Notes: generated by a model not told the origin, from the sequence alone. Shown: positions 16,256 to 25,597, numbered from the stretch's first letter. The stretch: DNA of 38,513 nucleotides from Clostridiaceae bacterium BRH_c20a (GCA_000961765.1 LADT01000045.1:1-38513); one strand, 5' to 3'. Program-made: numbers and translations.

Positions 16256-18436
16256 CTAGTAATTATTAGGAGTTACCCTTCTTACTTCTACAATATCCTT
16301 AACTCGTTTTATTTTCACAATTAAAGCATTTAATTGTTCAAGATTGTTAATTTCAATTTTTAAATCAATTACTGCACTACCATTTTTTCTCGCCCGGGCA
16401 TTTAGAGCATTTATATGAATTTTAGCATCATTAACTATATTAATAACATCCATGGCAAGCTTAGCGCGATCTAAAGCAGAAATAATAATTTCTACCTGGA
16501 AAGAAGATTTTTCGGTTTCATCCCAGGCCGCCTCCACCAACCTCTCAGGCTCTTCTCTGATATATAGCTTAACATTAGGACAATCTCCCCTATGGACTGA
16601 AACTCCCCTGCCTCTAGTTATATACCCAATTATTTTATCCCCAGGTAAAGGATTGCAGCAGCGAGAAAAGCGGATCATAACATCATCTACGCCCTTTACC
16701 CTAACACCTTGAGAGCTTTTTTTTGTATCACCGGTTCTTTTAACCTCTTTAGGAAAACCCAAAGTACTTTCGTCATTTTCAATCTTATAGGATTTGTCAT
16801 ATTCTTCTCTTAGTTTAAATTGCACGTGCAACGGACTAATTGTCCCATCCCCTATGGCAACAAATAAGTCCTCAGCCATACTAAGACCTAGTTTTTTTGC
16901 AATATTATTTAATCTCTCTGTTTTGGTATAATAACCAATTTCAAGACTATGTTTTTTTAGTTCTTTTTCTAAGAGTTCCCGGCCCTTTAGGTAATTTTCC
17001 TCCCTTTTTTCTCTTTTAAACCATTGTCTAATCCTGTTCTTAGCCTGAGAACTATTGACAATCTTTAACCAATCCCGGCTAGGACCATTGGCTTGTTTTG
17101 AGGTTAAAATTTCAACTATATCTCCTGTTTTAAGCTCATACTCTAGGGGGACAATCCTACTGTTGACTTTGCTCCCTATACATCTATGGCCTACTTCTGT
17201 ATGAACTCGATAGGCAAAATCGATAGGGGTAGAACCAGCCGGAAGTTCAAACACATCACCTTTGGGGGAAAAAACAAAAACAACATCTGAAAACAAATCT
17301 ATTTTTAAAGTTTCGACAAATTCCTTGGAGTCTTGTAATTCATTTTGCCATTCACTAATCTGCTTCAACCAAGTAAAAGTCTCATCAAATTTAGTTTTTT
17401 GTTTAACAGTCTCCTTATAAAGCCAATGGGCAGCAATACCATATTCTGCAGTACGATGCATGTCCCAGGTTCGAATCTGGATTTCAAAGGGTTCACCCCT
17501 AGGTCCAATAACGGTAGTATGCAGAGACTGATACATATTGGGTTTAGGCATGGCAATATAATCTTTAAATCTGCCTGGTATGGGCTTCCATAAAGTATGA
17601 ATAATACCTAAGGTTCCATAACAATCTTTAACACTATCAACTATTATTCTAACTGCAATTAAATCATATATTTCATTAAGGTCTTTATCTTTTTTCTCCA
17701 TTTTATTATAAATGCTATAAAAATGCTTAGGTCTGCCGCTAATATCAGCTTTAATACCAGCTTGAGACAAATCATTATCCAAAATATGCATAACCTCATT
17801 CATATATTCTTCCCGTTCTTTGCGTTTCATAGATATCTTTTCTACAAGATCATAATATTTGTCAGGCTCAAAATAACGGAAAGAGAGGTCTTCTAACTCC
17901 CATTTAAATTTAAAAATTCCCAATCTGCTTGCCAGTGGTGCAAAAATTTCTAACGTCTCCTGAGCTATCTCCCTTTGTTTCCAGAAGCTTTGATGTTTTA
18001 AAGTCCGCATGTTATGGAGTCGATCCGCTAGCTTGATTAATATAACCCGAACATCTTTTGCCATTGCCAGAAACATCTTGCGGTAATTTTCTACTTGACG
18101 CTCTTCTTTTGAGTAATATTCTATTCTACTTAATTTTGTAACTCCATCAACTAATAAAGCTATTTCCTCACCGAATATTTCACGAATCCTTTTGAGCTCA
18201 ATGTTTGTATCTTCAACAACATCATGTAAGAGTGCGGCTGCAATTGTTGTATCATCTAAACCGAGGTTAGTTAAAATGATACTAACTGCTAAAGGATGGA
18301 TGATATATGGTTCCCCTGAATTACGCAACTGTCCCTCATGAGCATTTACAGCAAAATCATATGCTTTTTTGATTAACTCAGTATTTGCTTTAGGGTTTAA
18401 TTTTAATAGTGTTTCCAATAACTCCGTTAGGGACAT
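16256..18436 (-). CDS. relA: (p)ppGpp synthetase/hydrolase RelA/SpoT (Rel)
   Basis: A bifunctional Rel of 726 residues. The HD hydrolase domain contains HDVVEDT (H71, D72) and ADRLHNMRTL. The synthetase domain (about 235-350) has YDLIAVRIIV and PKPNMYQSLHTTV. A TGS domain (about 385-447) begins DVVFVFSPKGDVFELP. A CC/zinc-finger-like region with RCCNPLPGD and a C-terminal ACT domain (about 650-726) follow. Intact HD residues mean it should both make and degrade (p)ppGpp. I start at the ATG at 18436: AAGGAGG lies six bases before it, whereas the GTG at 18442 overlaps that site. It lies 17 bases after apt. Confidence 0.97.
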   Translation of the reverse strand: MSLTELLETLLKLNPKANTELIKKAYDFAVNAHEGQLRNSGEPYIIHPLAVSIILTNLGLDDTTIAAALLHDVVEDTNIELKRIREIFGEEIALLVDGVTKLSRIEYYSKEERQVENYRKMFLAMAKDVRVILIKLADRLHNMRTLKHQSFWKQREIAQETLEIFAPLASRLGIFKFKWELEDLSFRYFEPDKYYDLVEKISMKRKEREEYMNEVMHILDNDLSQAGIKADISGRPKHFYSIYNKMEKKDKDLNEIYDLIAVRIIVDSVKDCYGTLGIIHTLWKPIPGRFKDYIAMPKPNMYQSLHTTVIGPRGEPFEIQIRTWDMHRTAEYGIAAHWLYKETVKQKTKFDETFTWLKQISEWQNELQDSKEFVETLKIDLFSDVVFVFSPKGDVFELPAGSTPIDFAYRVHTEVGHRCIGSKVNSRIVPLEYELKTGDIVEILTSKQANGPSRDWLKIVNSSQAKNRIRQWFKREKREENYLKGRELLEKELKKHSLEIGYYTKTERLNNIAKKLGLSMAEDLFVAIGDGTISPLHVQFKLREEYDKSYKIENDESTLGFPKEVKRTGDTKKSSQGVRVKGVDDVMIRFSRCCNPLPGDKIIGYITRGRGVSVHRGDCPNVKLYIREEPERLVEAAWDETEKSSFQVEIIISALDRAKLAMDVINIVNDAKIHINALNARARKNGSAVIDLKIEINNLEQLNALIVKIKRVKDIVEVRRVTPNNY

Positions 18437-18453
18437 AACCACCCTCCTTTAAT

Positions 18454-18966
18454 TTAATATTTAATTAATGAAATTATATCATAACCAGCCAAATTATTAC
18501 TTCCTTCCAAAAAGGAAAGTTCAATAAAGAAACCTAGTCCAACTACTTGTCCCCCTAATTCTTCAATCAAATTGATAGTTGTCTTCATAGTTCCGCCGGT
18601 TGCTAATAAATCATCAGCAATAAATACCCTTTGGCCCGGCTTTATGGCATCCTTATGGATTTCCAATTCGTCTTTACCGTATTCTAATTCATATGTGGCA
18701 CTTATTGTATCTGCAGGAAGCTTCCCTTTTTTTCTAATAGGAACAAAGCCGCACTCCAGCTTGTAAGCCAAAGGACCGCCTATTACAAAACCCCGTGCTT
18801 CAGGACCAACAATGATATCGATCTTTTTATCCTTAATTTCTGTGATTAACTGATCTACAGCGTACTTAAAAGCTTTCCCATCTCCTAGGAGTGGGGTAAT
18901 ATCTAAAAAACGAATACCTTCTTTGGGAAAATCCGGAATAACTCTAATATACTCTCTTAAATCCAT
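18454..18966 (-). CDS. apt: Adenine phosphoribosyltransferase
   Basis: Converts adenine and PRPP to AMP in purine salvage. It has 170 residues. The N-terminal [15 protein letters not shown] is typical, [14 protein letters not shown] follows, and the PRPP-binding motif [14 protein letters not shown] lies at about 123-136. It is sandwiched between recJ and relA, the classic Bacillota order, which links adenine nucleotide supply to (p)ppGpp metabolism only by position. Confidence 0.97.
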   Translation of the reverse strand: MDLREYIRVIPDFPKEGIRFLDITPLLGDGKAFKYAVDQLITEIKDKKIDIIVGPEARGFVIGGPLAYKLECGFVPIRKKGKLPADTISATYELEYGKDELEIHKDAIKPGQRVFIADDLLATGGTMKTTINLIEELGGQVVGLGFFIELSFLEGSNNLAGYDIISLIKY

Positions 18967-18994
18967 TCACATCTACTCCCTCAATAGTATAATT

Positions 18995-21622
18995 TTATAA
19001 GGCAATTTGCACATAATCTAAGAATTTGTTTCTTTCCGTAATAGCTTTTTGATATCTTAAGGAACATTCCAGATTTACTTTGGGTTGAGTAGTGGGTAGA
19101 TAAATGCTTTGAGTTATACCCTCTATTTCACGTTTTATTATATCTAATTCTTCAAGAATATCTAACCAAATTCCAATATTGTTAGCGTGAATACCAACTA
19201 TTTTATATATATTTGCCCATTGTGCCAATTGGCTATTAGTTATATTTATTGGATTAGTCTTTTCTGTCAGTTTCTTTAGCAAAAGGAAAAATAAAGCTAA
19301 CTGCTCACGGTTGGGGGAAGTACCCGCTAATAACAACTGGTTTAACTCCCTATCTTGGGAGCCATAAAGCAGATGAATTTTTGTTTCTATATTTGACTGG
19401 GCCCAGCCTGCCACATGGTTATGCTCTTCCTGGGAAAAACACATGTGGTAGAAGATTACATTTTTTATATCGGGGATATCCATCCCTAAACTAAATGCAC
19501 TTGTTGTTACAATAAACTGTATTTTTCCTTCCCTAAGTAAATCCTCAACACTTTGACGATCTTCGTTATTTAAACCAGCGTTATAATACCCAAACTTTTC
19601 TTTATACATAGGGAGATCTCTACGCAAATCCGCTGCTAGGTAGTATGACGCGTTTCTACTATTGACATAGATTATACTCTTTTCTCCTGTTCTTACTATG
19701 TTTTTTATATATCCAATTTTATCATTAAAGCCTCGTACGTCAATGCAGACTAATTTATCTTGGATAAAAGGGTCAATAACCTTACTTTGTTTATCCTTAT
19801 TTTCTAGATATTCTTTGATATATATTTCTTGATCATTATCTTCCATTATATACTTTGAACCATTTATAAATAAGTGCTCTAAAAAGTCCTGTTTTATGTA
19901 TGGATTATCAGGTTGGGTACAAGATTTAATATCTTTTAAAACTAATTGCAGTGTTGTTTTCCCGTTCCAGTTATTTTTATCTAAGGTAAAAGCAATATCT
20001 AATGGCTTCTGGGCTGCGGCTAACTCCAAATAACAAGACATATTAAAGCCTATTGCATCCCATAAAGTGTTGCCAGCTTTAATTTTTAACTTTAAGTGCC
20101 CCCCATTATTTCCTACCTCTTTATATTCTTTCACTTCACTTCGCCGGTAAACTAAAAGAGGCTCTGAATTGCCGCATCCGAAAGGTTCTAGTTTAGCAAT
20201 TTCTTCTACCAGGTTAAAGTCTGCCTCTGTAAGATTTATCTCACCATCCAAATTTAAGCTCGGTATATAGTCTTCATCTTTCAGCATTTCGGATGCTAAG
20301 TAATTTATACGATTTATAAAATTCTCAATATTTTCTTCTCTTAAGCTTAAGCCAGCAGCTTGGCTATGTCCGCCAAATGATTCCAGTAATTCTTGACAAT
20401 CAGTCAATGCCTGGTGTAAATCAAAACCGGGAATACTTCGACTAGAGCCTTTGTAAATACCATTTTGTGTTGTTAAAATTATTACCGGCCGATAATACCT
20501 ATCAACTAAACGGGAAGCAACAATACCAATTACACCTTGATGCCAGTCCTTTCCAGCAAGCACAATAACTTTGTTTTTATTTAAATCCATTAATTCTGCC
20601 ATTTCAATAGCTTGGCTTGTGATTTTGCCTTCAATATTCTGCCGATTTTGGTTTTCTAAGTTTAACTTATTAGCTAGTTCTCGGGCTTCATCCTCACAAT
20701 CAGTTAATAATAACTTTACCCCCATTCTCGCATCACCAATACGCCCACAGGCATTAAGCCTGGGTGCTAAAAAGTATCCTATGCTATTGGAAGTTATATT
20801 TTTATAATCAATATTAGCACACTCACATAAAGCTCTAATTCCAATCCTTTTTCCTTTAGCAATTTGTTCTAAACCGTATTTAACAATAATCCTATTTTCC
20901 CCTGTTAAAGGAACAATATCAGCTATAGTTCCTAATGCCGCTAAATCAAGATAATCTAAAATGTTATTTGAGTTTGTAGTATTATAAAAATTTTCAAGTA
21001 AGCCCTGTGCTAGTTTTAATGCTACTCCCACGCCAGATAAATGTTTCCATGTGTAATTTTCTTTTTCTATTTGGGGATTAATAATCAGACAATTTGGTAG
21101 TTCATCAGGGGGTTGATGATGGTCAGTTATAATAAAATCCAAACCAAGATCCTTGCCTATCTCTACTTCTTCTTTTGAACTTATTCCGCAATCAACGGTT
21201 ATTATTAATTGAGCCCCTTTATCTGCTAACATTTTTAATGCTTCTTTATTTAAACCATACCCCTCCTCAATTCGGTCAGGTATGTAATATTCGACCTCTA
21301 TGCCTAATGTTTTAAAAACATCGGTTAGTAATGCAGTACTTGTAATACCATCGACATCATAATCACCATAAATAACAATTTTTCTATTTTCTTTAACTGC
21401 TTTCCTAATTTTTTCTAAAGCTTCAGACATATTGTGTAGTTTCAAGGGGGACACTAGAGAATTTAGTTTAGGTTCTAAAAAGTTTAGCGCCTCGCGATAA
21501 TTATCGTAACCTCTATTTATTAAGAGCAAAGCTAATGTGGGTGAAATATTTAATTCTTTTACCAAGCTTTCTTGAGTTTTCCATTCTGTTTTTTTAACAT
21601 TCCATATTTTTCTGTTATCCAA
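18995..21622 (-). CDS. recJ: Single-strand DNA exonuclease RecJ with helicase-like C-terminal domain
   Basis: A 5'-3' single-strand exonuclease for recombination and mismatch repair. With the chosen start it has 875 residues, long for RecJ. The DHH core includes YGDYDVDGITSTAL, TVDCGIS and ITDHHQPPDELP. DHHA1 carries GGHSQAAGLSL, and an OB-like region follows to about residue 575. The C-terminal third resembles the second lobe of an SF2 helicase: SIIYVNSRNASYYLA, then TTSAFSLGMDIPD, then a degenerate motif VI region near HNHVAGWAQ. I start at the TTG at 21622 because GGAGG lies seven bases upstream; the ATG at 21628 is one base from it. Confidence 0.93.
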   Translation of the reverse strand: MDNRKIWNVKKTEWKTQESLVKELNISPTLALLLINRGYDNYREALNFLEPKLNSLVSPLKLHNMSEALEKIRKAVKENRKIVIYGDYDVDGITSTALLTDVFKTLGIEVEYYIPDRIEEGYGLNKEALKMLADKGAQLIITVDCGISSKEEVEIGKDLGLDFIITDHHQPPDELPNCLIINPQIEKENYTWKHLSGVGVALKLAQGLLENFYNTTNSNNILDYLDLAALGTIADIVPLTGENRIIVKYGLEQIAKGKRIGIRALCECANIDYKNITSNSIGYFLAPRLNACGRIGDARMGVKLLLTDCEDEARELANKLNLENQNRQNIEGKITSQAIEMAELMDLNKNKVIVLAGKDWHQGVIGIVASRLVDRYYRPVIILTTQNGIYKGSSRSIPGFDLHQALTDCQELLESFGGHSQAAGLSLREENIENFINRINYLASEMLKDEDYIPSLNLDGEINLTEADFNLVEEIAKLEPFGCGNSEPLLVYRRSEVKEYKEVGNNGGHLKLKIKAGNTLWDAIGFNMSCYLELAAAQKPLDIAFTLDKNNWNGKTTLQLVLKDIKSCTQPDNPYIKQDFLEHLFINGSKYIMEDNDQEIYIKEYLENKDKQSKVIDPFIQDKLVCIDVRGFNDKIGYIKNIVRTGEKSIIYVNSRNASYYLAADLRRDLPMYKEKFGYYNAGLNNEDRQSVEDLLREGKIQFIVTTSAFSLGMDIPDIKNVIFYHMCFSQEEHNHVAGWAQSNIETKIHLLYGSQDRELNQLLLAGTSPNREQLALFFLLLKKLTEKTNPINITNSQLAQWANIYKIVGIHANNIGIWLDILEELDIIKREIEGITQSIYLPTTQPKVNLECSLRYQKAITERNKFLDYVQIAL

Positions 21623-21655
21623 AATCATGCCTCCAATCAAAAAGCAGCCAAGCTA

Positions 21656-22015
21656 CTAAACGGTATTGGTAGCTTGCACTGCTTCTTCCTCAGTCTTATT
21701 TTCATTATTAGTTTTTTTCTCTACTTCCACCATAGCTTCTTGATTTAGTTTGTCTTCTAATTCTTTGATTTTTTCACCTTGAAGTTTATTTTTCCCTTCA
21801 AGCTCCCTTTGCTTTCGCCAGTAACCGAAATTTTTAAACATACCTACCAAAAATACACATAATGCACCAAGACTTGCTGCACCTAAAATTACTAGAACTA
21901 AAGATATATTGAATTCCCACAATAAAAAACTAATTGTTACCATTAATGTATTTTGGACAGCAAAAACTGCTACCAATAATGCAAAAATTAATGCGCCCAC
22001 AAGATATAATTGCAT
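21656..22015 (-). CDS. LapA-domain membrane protein
   Basis: A 119-residue protein with two hydrophobic helices (about 3-22 and 37-60) containing the DUF1049/LapA pattern FAVQNTLMVTISFLLWEFNISLVLVILGAASLGAL. A charged, probably coiled-coil tail (about 64-119) follows. In E. coli LapA works with LapB in lipopolysaccharide control. This organism group usually lacks that system, so the role here is unknown. It lies 33 bases before recJ on the transcript and after the secF terminator, and so probably begins the recJ operon. Confidence 0.8.
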   Translation of the reverse strand: MQLYLVGALIFALLVAVFAVQNTLMVTISFLLWEFNISLVLVILGAASLGALCVFLVGMFKNFGYWRKQRELEGKNKLQGEKIKELEDKLNQEAMVEVEKKTNNENKTEEEAVQATNTV

Positions 22016-22113
22016 TTTAAATACACCACCTTCTTTAACTTTAAGTATTCGTTATCTATGCTCATTTTCCTGCTTAGTGCTGTCAGTTCAGCAATATAAT
22101 AATTAAGTGGTAG

Positions 22114-22143
22114 AAAAGCACCTAATGATTTCTCATTAGGTGC
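22114..22143 (-). terminator. Terminator of secD-secF
   Basis: A perfect 11-bp stem, GCACCTAATGA with TCATTAGGTGC (22143-22133 with 22128-22118) and loop GAAA, followed on the minus strand by TTTTCT. It lies 13 bases after the secF stop codon. Confidence 0.85.
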
Positions 22144-22156
22144 CAATACAACTATA

Positions 22157-23029
22157 TTATGCCAGTGCCTTTTTTAAAGATTTATTTTTACCTATACGTC
22201 TTAAGTCAATCCAAAGAGGACTAGAAAGGAATATTGAAGAATAGGCTCCGCTAGTTATACCTATTAAAAGAGCCAGCACTAAATTCTTTGTTGTTTCTCC
22301 TCCGAAGAAAAATAAAGCAAAAAGAACAAACAATGTCGTTACGGAAGTAATAATTGACCTGACCATGGTTTGCATGATACTAGTATTGACCAAGCTAGGC
22401 AGTTCATGCTTCTTGCTCTTTTTCATATTTTCCCTGACCCTATCAAAAATAACAATGGTAGCATTAATAGAATAACCAAAGATCGTTAATATTGCAGCAA
22501 TAAAAGCAACATCTATCTCAATTTGTAAAATAGAGAAAAATGCTAGAGTTACCAAAATATCATGCAGAAGTGCAATAATAGCTGCTACCGCAAACTTAAA
22601 TTCAAAACGGAAGGTTATATAAACCACCATCAATAAAATTGCAACGCCTAAAGCCAAAAAGCCAGACCTTCTTAACTCTTTACCTATAGTTGGGCCAACT
22701 TTTTCACTCCGTTGAATTTCTAGTTCACCCAATTCCTTTTCTAAAGTACTAACCAAATTATCTTGTTCAGATTCTTCCATAACTTTTGTCTTAATTATAA
22801 AGGAATTATTATCCGATGCTTGTATTCCACTATCCTGCAAATTAATGGTGCCTAAAGCACTACGAACTTCCGCTGTTGTCACATTCTGGGTAAAGTCTAC
22901 TTGAATTAAATTGCCACCTGCAAAATCTATACCTAGATTTAAACCTTGAATTGCTAAAGAGAATAGTCCAGGGACAATTATTAATAATGATATGATATAC
23001 CAAATCTTCCTTTTACCGACAAAATCCAT
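22157..23029 (-). CDS. secF: Protein translocase subunit SecF
   Basis: The partner of SecD in the SecDF complex that uses the proton gradient to help pull proteins through SecYEG. It has 290 residues and six predicted membrane helices. GIDFAGGNLIQVDF follows the first helix, and GYSINATIVIFDRVREN is the conserved helix 4-5 signature. I start at the ATG at 23029 (MDFVGKRK): AAGGGGAG lies seven bases upstream, and the longer frame from 23056 would overlap secD. secD ends 16 bases before this start. Confidence 0.96.
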   Translation of the reverse strand: MDFVGKRKIWYIISLLIIVPGLFSLAIQGLNLGIDFAGGNLIQVDFTQNVTTAEVRSALGTINLQDSGIQASDNNSFIIKTKVMEESEQDNLVSTLEKELGELEIQRSEKVGPTIGKELRRSGFLALGVAILLMVVYITFRFEFKFAVAAIIALLHDILVTLAFFSILQIEIDVAFIAAILTIFGYSINATIVIFDRVRENMKKSKKHELPSLVNTSIMQTMVRSIITSVTTLFVLFALFFFGGETTKNLVLALLIGITSGAYSSIFLSSPLWIDLRRIGKNKSLKKALA

Positions 23030-23045
23030 TAACAAACTCCCCTTT

Positions 23046-24290
23046 CTACGCTCCATACAATTTATTATTGTTTGTTATTTTAGCTAAAGCTAATTGTCGA
23101 AGAATGAATCGAGTAAATGATATGGCTGTAAACATACTAGCCAAGATACCAATACTTAGTGTTAATGCAAAGCCTCGAATTGAGCTCGTACCAAAATAAA
23201 TCAGTACAGCAGAAGCAATCAGGGTTGTTACATTTGCATCAAAAATAGTCCAGAAGGCCCTGGAAAAACCGGCATCAACGGCAGCCCGTAAGCTTTTGCC
23301 GTTTTTCAATTCTTCCTTAAGTCTCTCATAAATAATAACATTAGCATCAACCGCCATACCCATTGACAATAGGAAACCTGCGATTCCCGGCAATGTAATA
23401 GTTGCGTTTATCCCTATTAGAATACCCCAAACAATAAGGGTATAAAGAACCAAGGAGAAACCGGCAACAATTCCAGGTATTCTATAGTAAACTATCATAA
23501 ATAATAAAATACTGGCAATACCGTAAAGAGCAGCATTTTGACTTTTGACTAAAGAATCCAGACCTAGTTTGGGTCCAACAGTTCTTTTTTCAATTATATC
23601 AAGAGCAACCGGTAAAGCACCAGAACTAAGTAAGATTGCTAAATTATGGGCTTCCTCGAGGGTACTAAAACCTCCCGATATACTAGCCTGCCCATTTGTA
23701 ATAACAGATCCTACCAAAGGTGCTGAAATCAACCGGTCATCTAAAAATATTGCAATGACTCTATTGGGGTCATTTTCATTTTCACTATATTTATCAACCA
23801 ATTCTCTTGTTACTGCTGCAAACTTCTTAGCACCCTCGGCATTAAGTTCTAAACCAACAAAATTCTTTTTACCAGGATCAGGTTCACTAGGATCCATTCC
23901 CTCTTTGGCAGTTTTTAAATCCTTACCGGTTATAACTGTTTCTAAAGTGTCCACCCTTTTAAATTCTAATAAAGCAGTTTTGCCAATCAAATCAACTGCT
24001 TCTTCCGGATTATTAACACCAGGTAATTCAACAAGGATTCTATTATCACCTTCTCGGCGTATTTCAGGCTCAGTTACACCTAAGCTATTAATTCGATTAT
24101 CAATAATGGCTATTGCTTTTGCCATATCTTCATCAGTAGCATTTTCAGGAGCTTCTAGGCGAACCAAAACGCCACCTTTTAAATCAAGACCCAATTTAAC
24201 ATTGTTTTGAAATGGTTCAATAGCAGCAAATGTTAGTACAGCTATAATAAGAACGGTTATTAATACTAATAGCAATCTTTCCCAACGCAT
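23046..24290 (-). CDS. secD: Protein translocase subunit SecD
   Basis: A 414-residue membrane protein. After the first helix (about 6-24) comes KLGLDLKGGVLVRLEAP. A shortened periplasmic P1 domain follows, then five further helices with GMAVDANVIIYERLKEEL. The first periplasmic region is smaller than in E. coli SecD, as usual in Bacillota. AGGAGGAG precedes the ATG. A TTGAAA-17-TATAAT promoter lies upstream and secF follows, so secD-secF is a two-gene unit. yajC is not adjacent here; the ParM-like gene lies between. Confidence 0.97.
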   Translation of the reverse strand: MRWERLLLVLITVLIIAVLTFAAIEPFQNNVKLGLDLKGGVLVRLEAPENATDEDMAKAIAIIDNRINSLGVTEPEIRREGDNRILVELPGVNNPEEAVDLIGKTALLEFKRVDTLETVITGKDLKTAKEGMDPSEPDPGKKNFVGLELNAEGAKKFAAVTRELVDKYSENENDPNRVIAIFLDDRLISAPLVGSVITNGQASISGGFSTLEEAHNLAILLSSGALPVALDIIEKRTVGPKLGLDSLVKSQNAALYGIASILLFMIVYYRIPGIVAGFSLVLYTLIVWGILIGINATITLPGIAGFLLSMGMAVDANVIIYERLKEELKNGKSLRAAVDAGFSRAFWTIFDANVTTLIASAVLIYFGTSSIRGFALTLSIGILASMFTAISFTRFILRQLALAKITNNNKLYGA

Positions 24291-24311
24291 AGCTTCTCCT
24301 CCTATCTAATT

Positions 24312-24353
24312 AAAACACTGTTTTATTATATACCTGTACAAAAATTATTTCAA
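24312..24353 (-). promoter_or_regulatory. secD promoter with overlapping palindrome
   Basis: Minus strand TTGAAA (24353-24348), 17 bases, TATAAT (24330-24325). Immediately downstream, over the expected start, lies a perfect 13-base palindrome AAAACACTGTTTT (24312-24324). The promoter is well supported; the palindrome may be an operator or chance in AT-rich DNA. Confidence 0.75.
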
Positions 24354-24407
24354 TTGAGTTATTATTACCTTTTTAAAGAATTACAAAATTGATTAACTTT
24401 CTTAAGC

Positions 24408-24439
24408 AAAAAAAAATTACGCGTTTTAAGCGTAATTTT
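24408..24439 (-). terminator. Terminator of the ParM-like gene
   Basis: Stem AAAATTACGC/GCGTAATTTT (24439-24430 with 24422-24413), loop of seven, then a long T run. The 5' arm begins in the last codons of the gene and the loop holds its stop codon; the T run falls after the stop. Confidence 0.85.
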
Positions 24440-25460
24440 CATCGACAAACTTATATGCACTTTTATATAAGTTGGAGCACAGCTTTTGGTACCCTCGCAC
24501 ATTGGCAAACTGAGCACCCTTTATCAATTCCATGTTACCAAACTTAGGTAATAGATACTTGGAAATTGCCTCTCCTCCGCCACCAGTTAAAATTATTCTG
24601 TCTAAATCCCTTTTTTCCCAGATAGAATTTATTTCAGTAGCAATTTTATTAGTCACAATGGAAAAAGCCTCATTGATATGCTCTTCCACATTTATTGATT
24701 CCCCCGCAACCCTTAGAATGCCGGTTTCTACAACTTTATCCAGTTGATAGCTTTCTTTATTAATTAAATATTTTTCACGGAATTTCTCGGTTAGAAAGTT
24801 AAATGCTGTGCTCATAGCAATATCAGTAGAGCTACTAAGCTTATCAATAAATTCCAAACTATCAGCTACTGCAAAATCCGATGTTTTAAAACCTATATCA
24901 ACAATACCAAGCTTTAGCTCACCGAATGTTTGATCCTTTATTTCGCCCTCATCGTTGAGTATTTTATCATAAAGAGTACCAAAGGGCTGCGGAATAATTT
25001 GTAGTTTTTCAATTTTAATTATTTTACTTTTTTCTTGTTGACCATTATCGATTTTAATAGCATGCATTCCCAGCATTAACTCAGACCAATCATCTCTAAA
25101 GTTGGAGTAATAATCAACAGGCAGACCTGTAATTACATTAAAACTCTGATCTTCCTTATCAGCATATAAAGCTAAAGCCGCTAACAATAATACCTTAGCG
25201 CTGGTGTCTTCAATTCTATTTCTACCTAAAGAACGAGAAACTACTTCGCTTTGTTTGATAGCCAGCTCTCCAACAAAATACTTTTTATTATCAACAGTTA
25301 TTGCCAGATTGTCAGTAGGTTTACTAAAACTAGTTAACAAACTTTTAAATCTGATTTTTTGACCGATACCTACGGTACTAGGAAATACATGTGCAGTTTG
25401 ACCATCAGTTACTTTAACATAGCCATATCCTAAATCAATTCCAATATTTTTCCCGAACAT
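24426..25460 (-). CDS. ParM/Alp-like actin homologue, chromosomal
   Basis: A 344-residue actin-fold ATPase of the ParM/StbA and archaeal Ta0583-like group. Phosphate-1 is GIDLGYGYVKV (residues 7-17). Phosphate-2 is GIVDIGFKTSDF (185-196). The adenosine loop is LTGGGGEAIS (291-300). These cover the nucleotide site, so ATP binding and filament formation are plausible. Plasmid ParM works with the adaptor ParR and a centromere; neither is next to this gene. It has its own candidate promoter and terminator, so it is monocistronic between yajC and secD. AGAGGAGG lies six bases before the ATG. Filament partner and cargo are unknown; a cytoskeletal or segregation role is inference only. Confidence 0.8.
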   Translation of the reverse strand: MFGKNIGIDLGYGYVKVTDGQTAHVFPSTVGIGQKIRFKSLLTSFSKPTDNLAITVDNKKYFVGELAIKQSEVVSRSLGRNRIEDTSAKVLLLAALALYADKEDQSFNVITGLPVDYYSNFRDDWSELMLGMHAIKIDNGQQEKSKIIKIEKLQIIPQPFGTLYDKILNDEGEIKDQTFGELKLGIVDIGFKTSDFAVADSLEFIDKLSSSTDIAMSTAFNFLTEKFREKYLINKESYQLDKVVETGILRVAGESINVEEHINEAFSIVTNKIATEINSIWEKRDLDRIILTGGGGEAISKYLLPKFGNMELIKGAQFANVRGYQKLCSNLYKSAYKFVDENYA

Positions 25461-25490
25461 TATATTCCTCCTCTTTTACGCCCTATAACA

Positions 25491-25556
25491 ATTATAGATT
25501 ATTTCCAAAGCTTGTCCTAGTAGCTTTAGACCCATCATTCTAGGACTGGAGTCCTA
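25491..25556 (-). promoter_or_regulatory. Candidate promoter and operator of the ParM-like gene
   Basis: Minus strand AGGACA (25518-25513), 16 bases, TATAAT (25496-25491). About 22 bases upstream is a perfect 16-base palindrome, TAGGACT-GG-AGTCCTA on the plus strand (25541-25556). A further copy of its half-site, TAGGAC, overlaps the -35 box (25519-25514). The arrangement suggests a dimeric regulator, but none is encoded alongside. Confidence 0.45.
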
Positions 25557-25575
25557 TTAATAGAAATTTAACATA

Positions 25576-25597
25576 AAAAAGCCCTATAGGGCTTTTT
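25576..25597 (-). terminator. Terminator after yajC
   Basis: A perfect stem AAAAAGCCC/GGGCTTTTT with loop TATA directly after the yajC stop codon. The T run is within the stem on both strands, so it could act in both directions. Confidence 0.8.

Noticed and set aside
23545-24210. 221-codon plus-strand frame opposite secD
   Set aside because: A long shadow of the secD reading frame; no ribosome site, serine/proline-rich composition and no family likeness.
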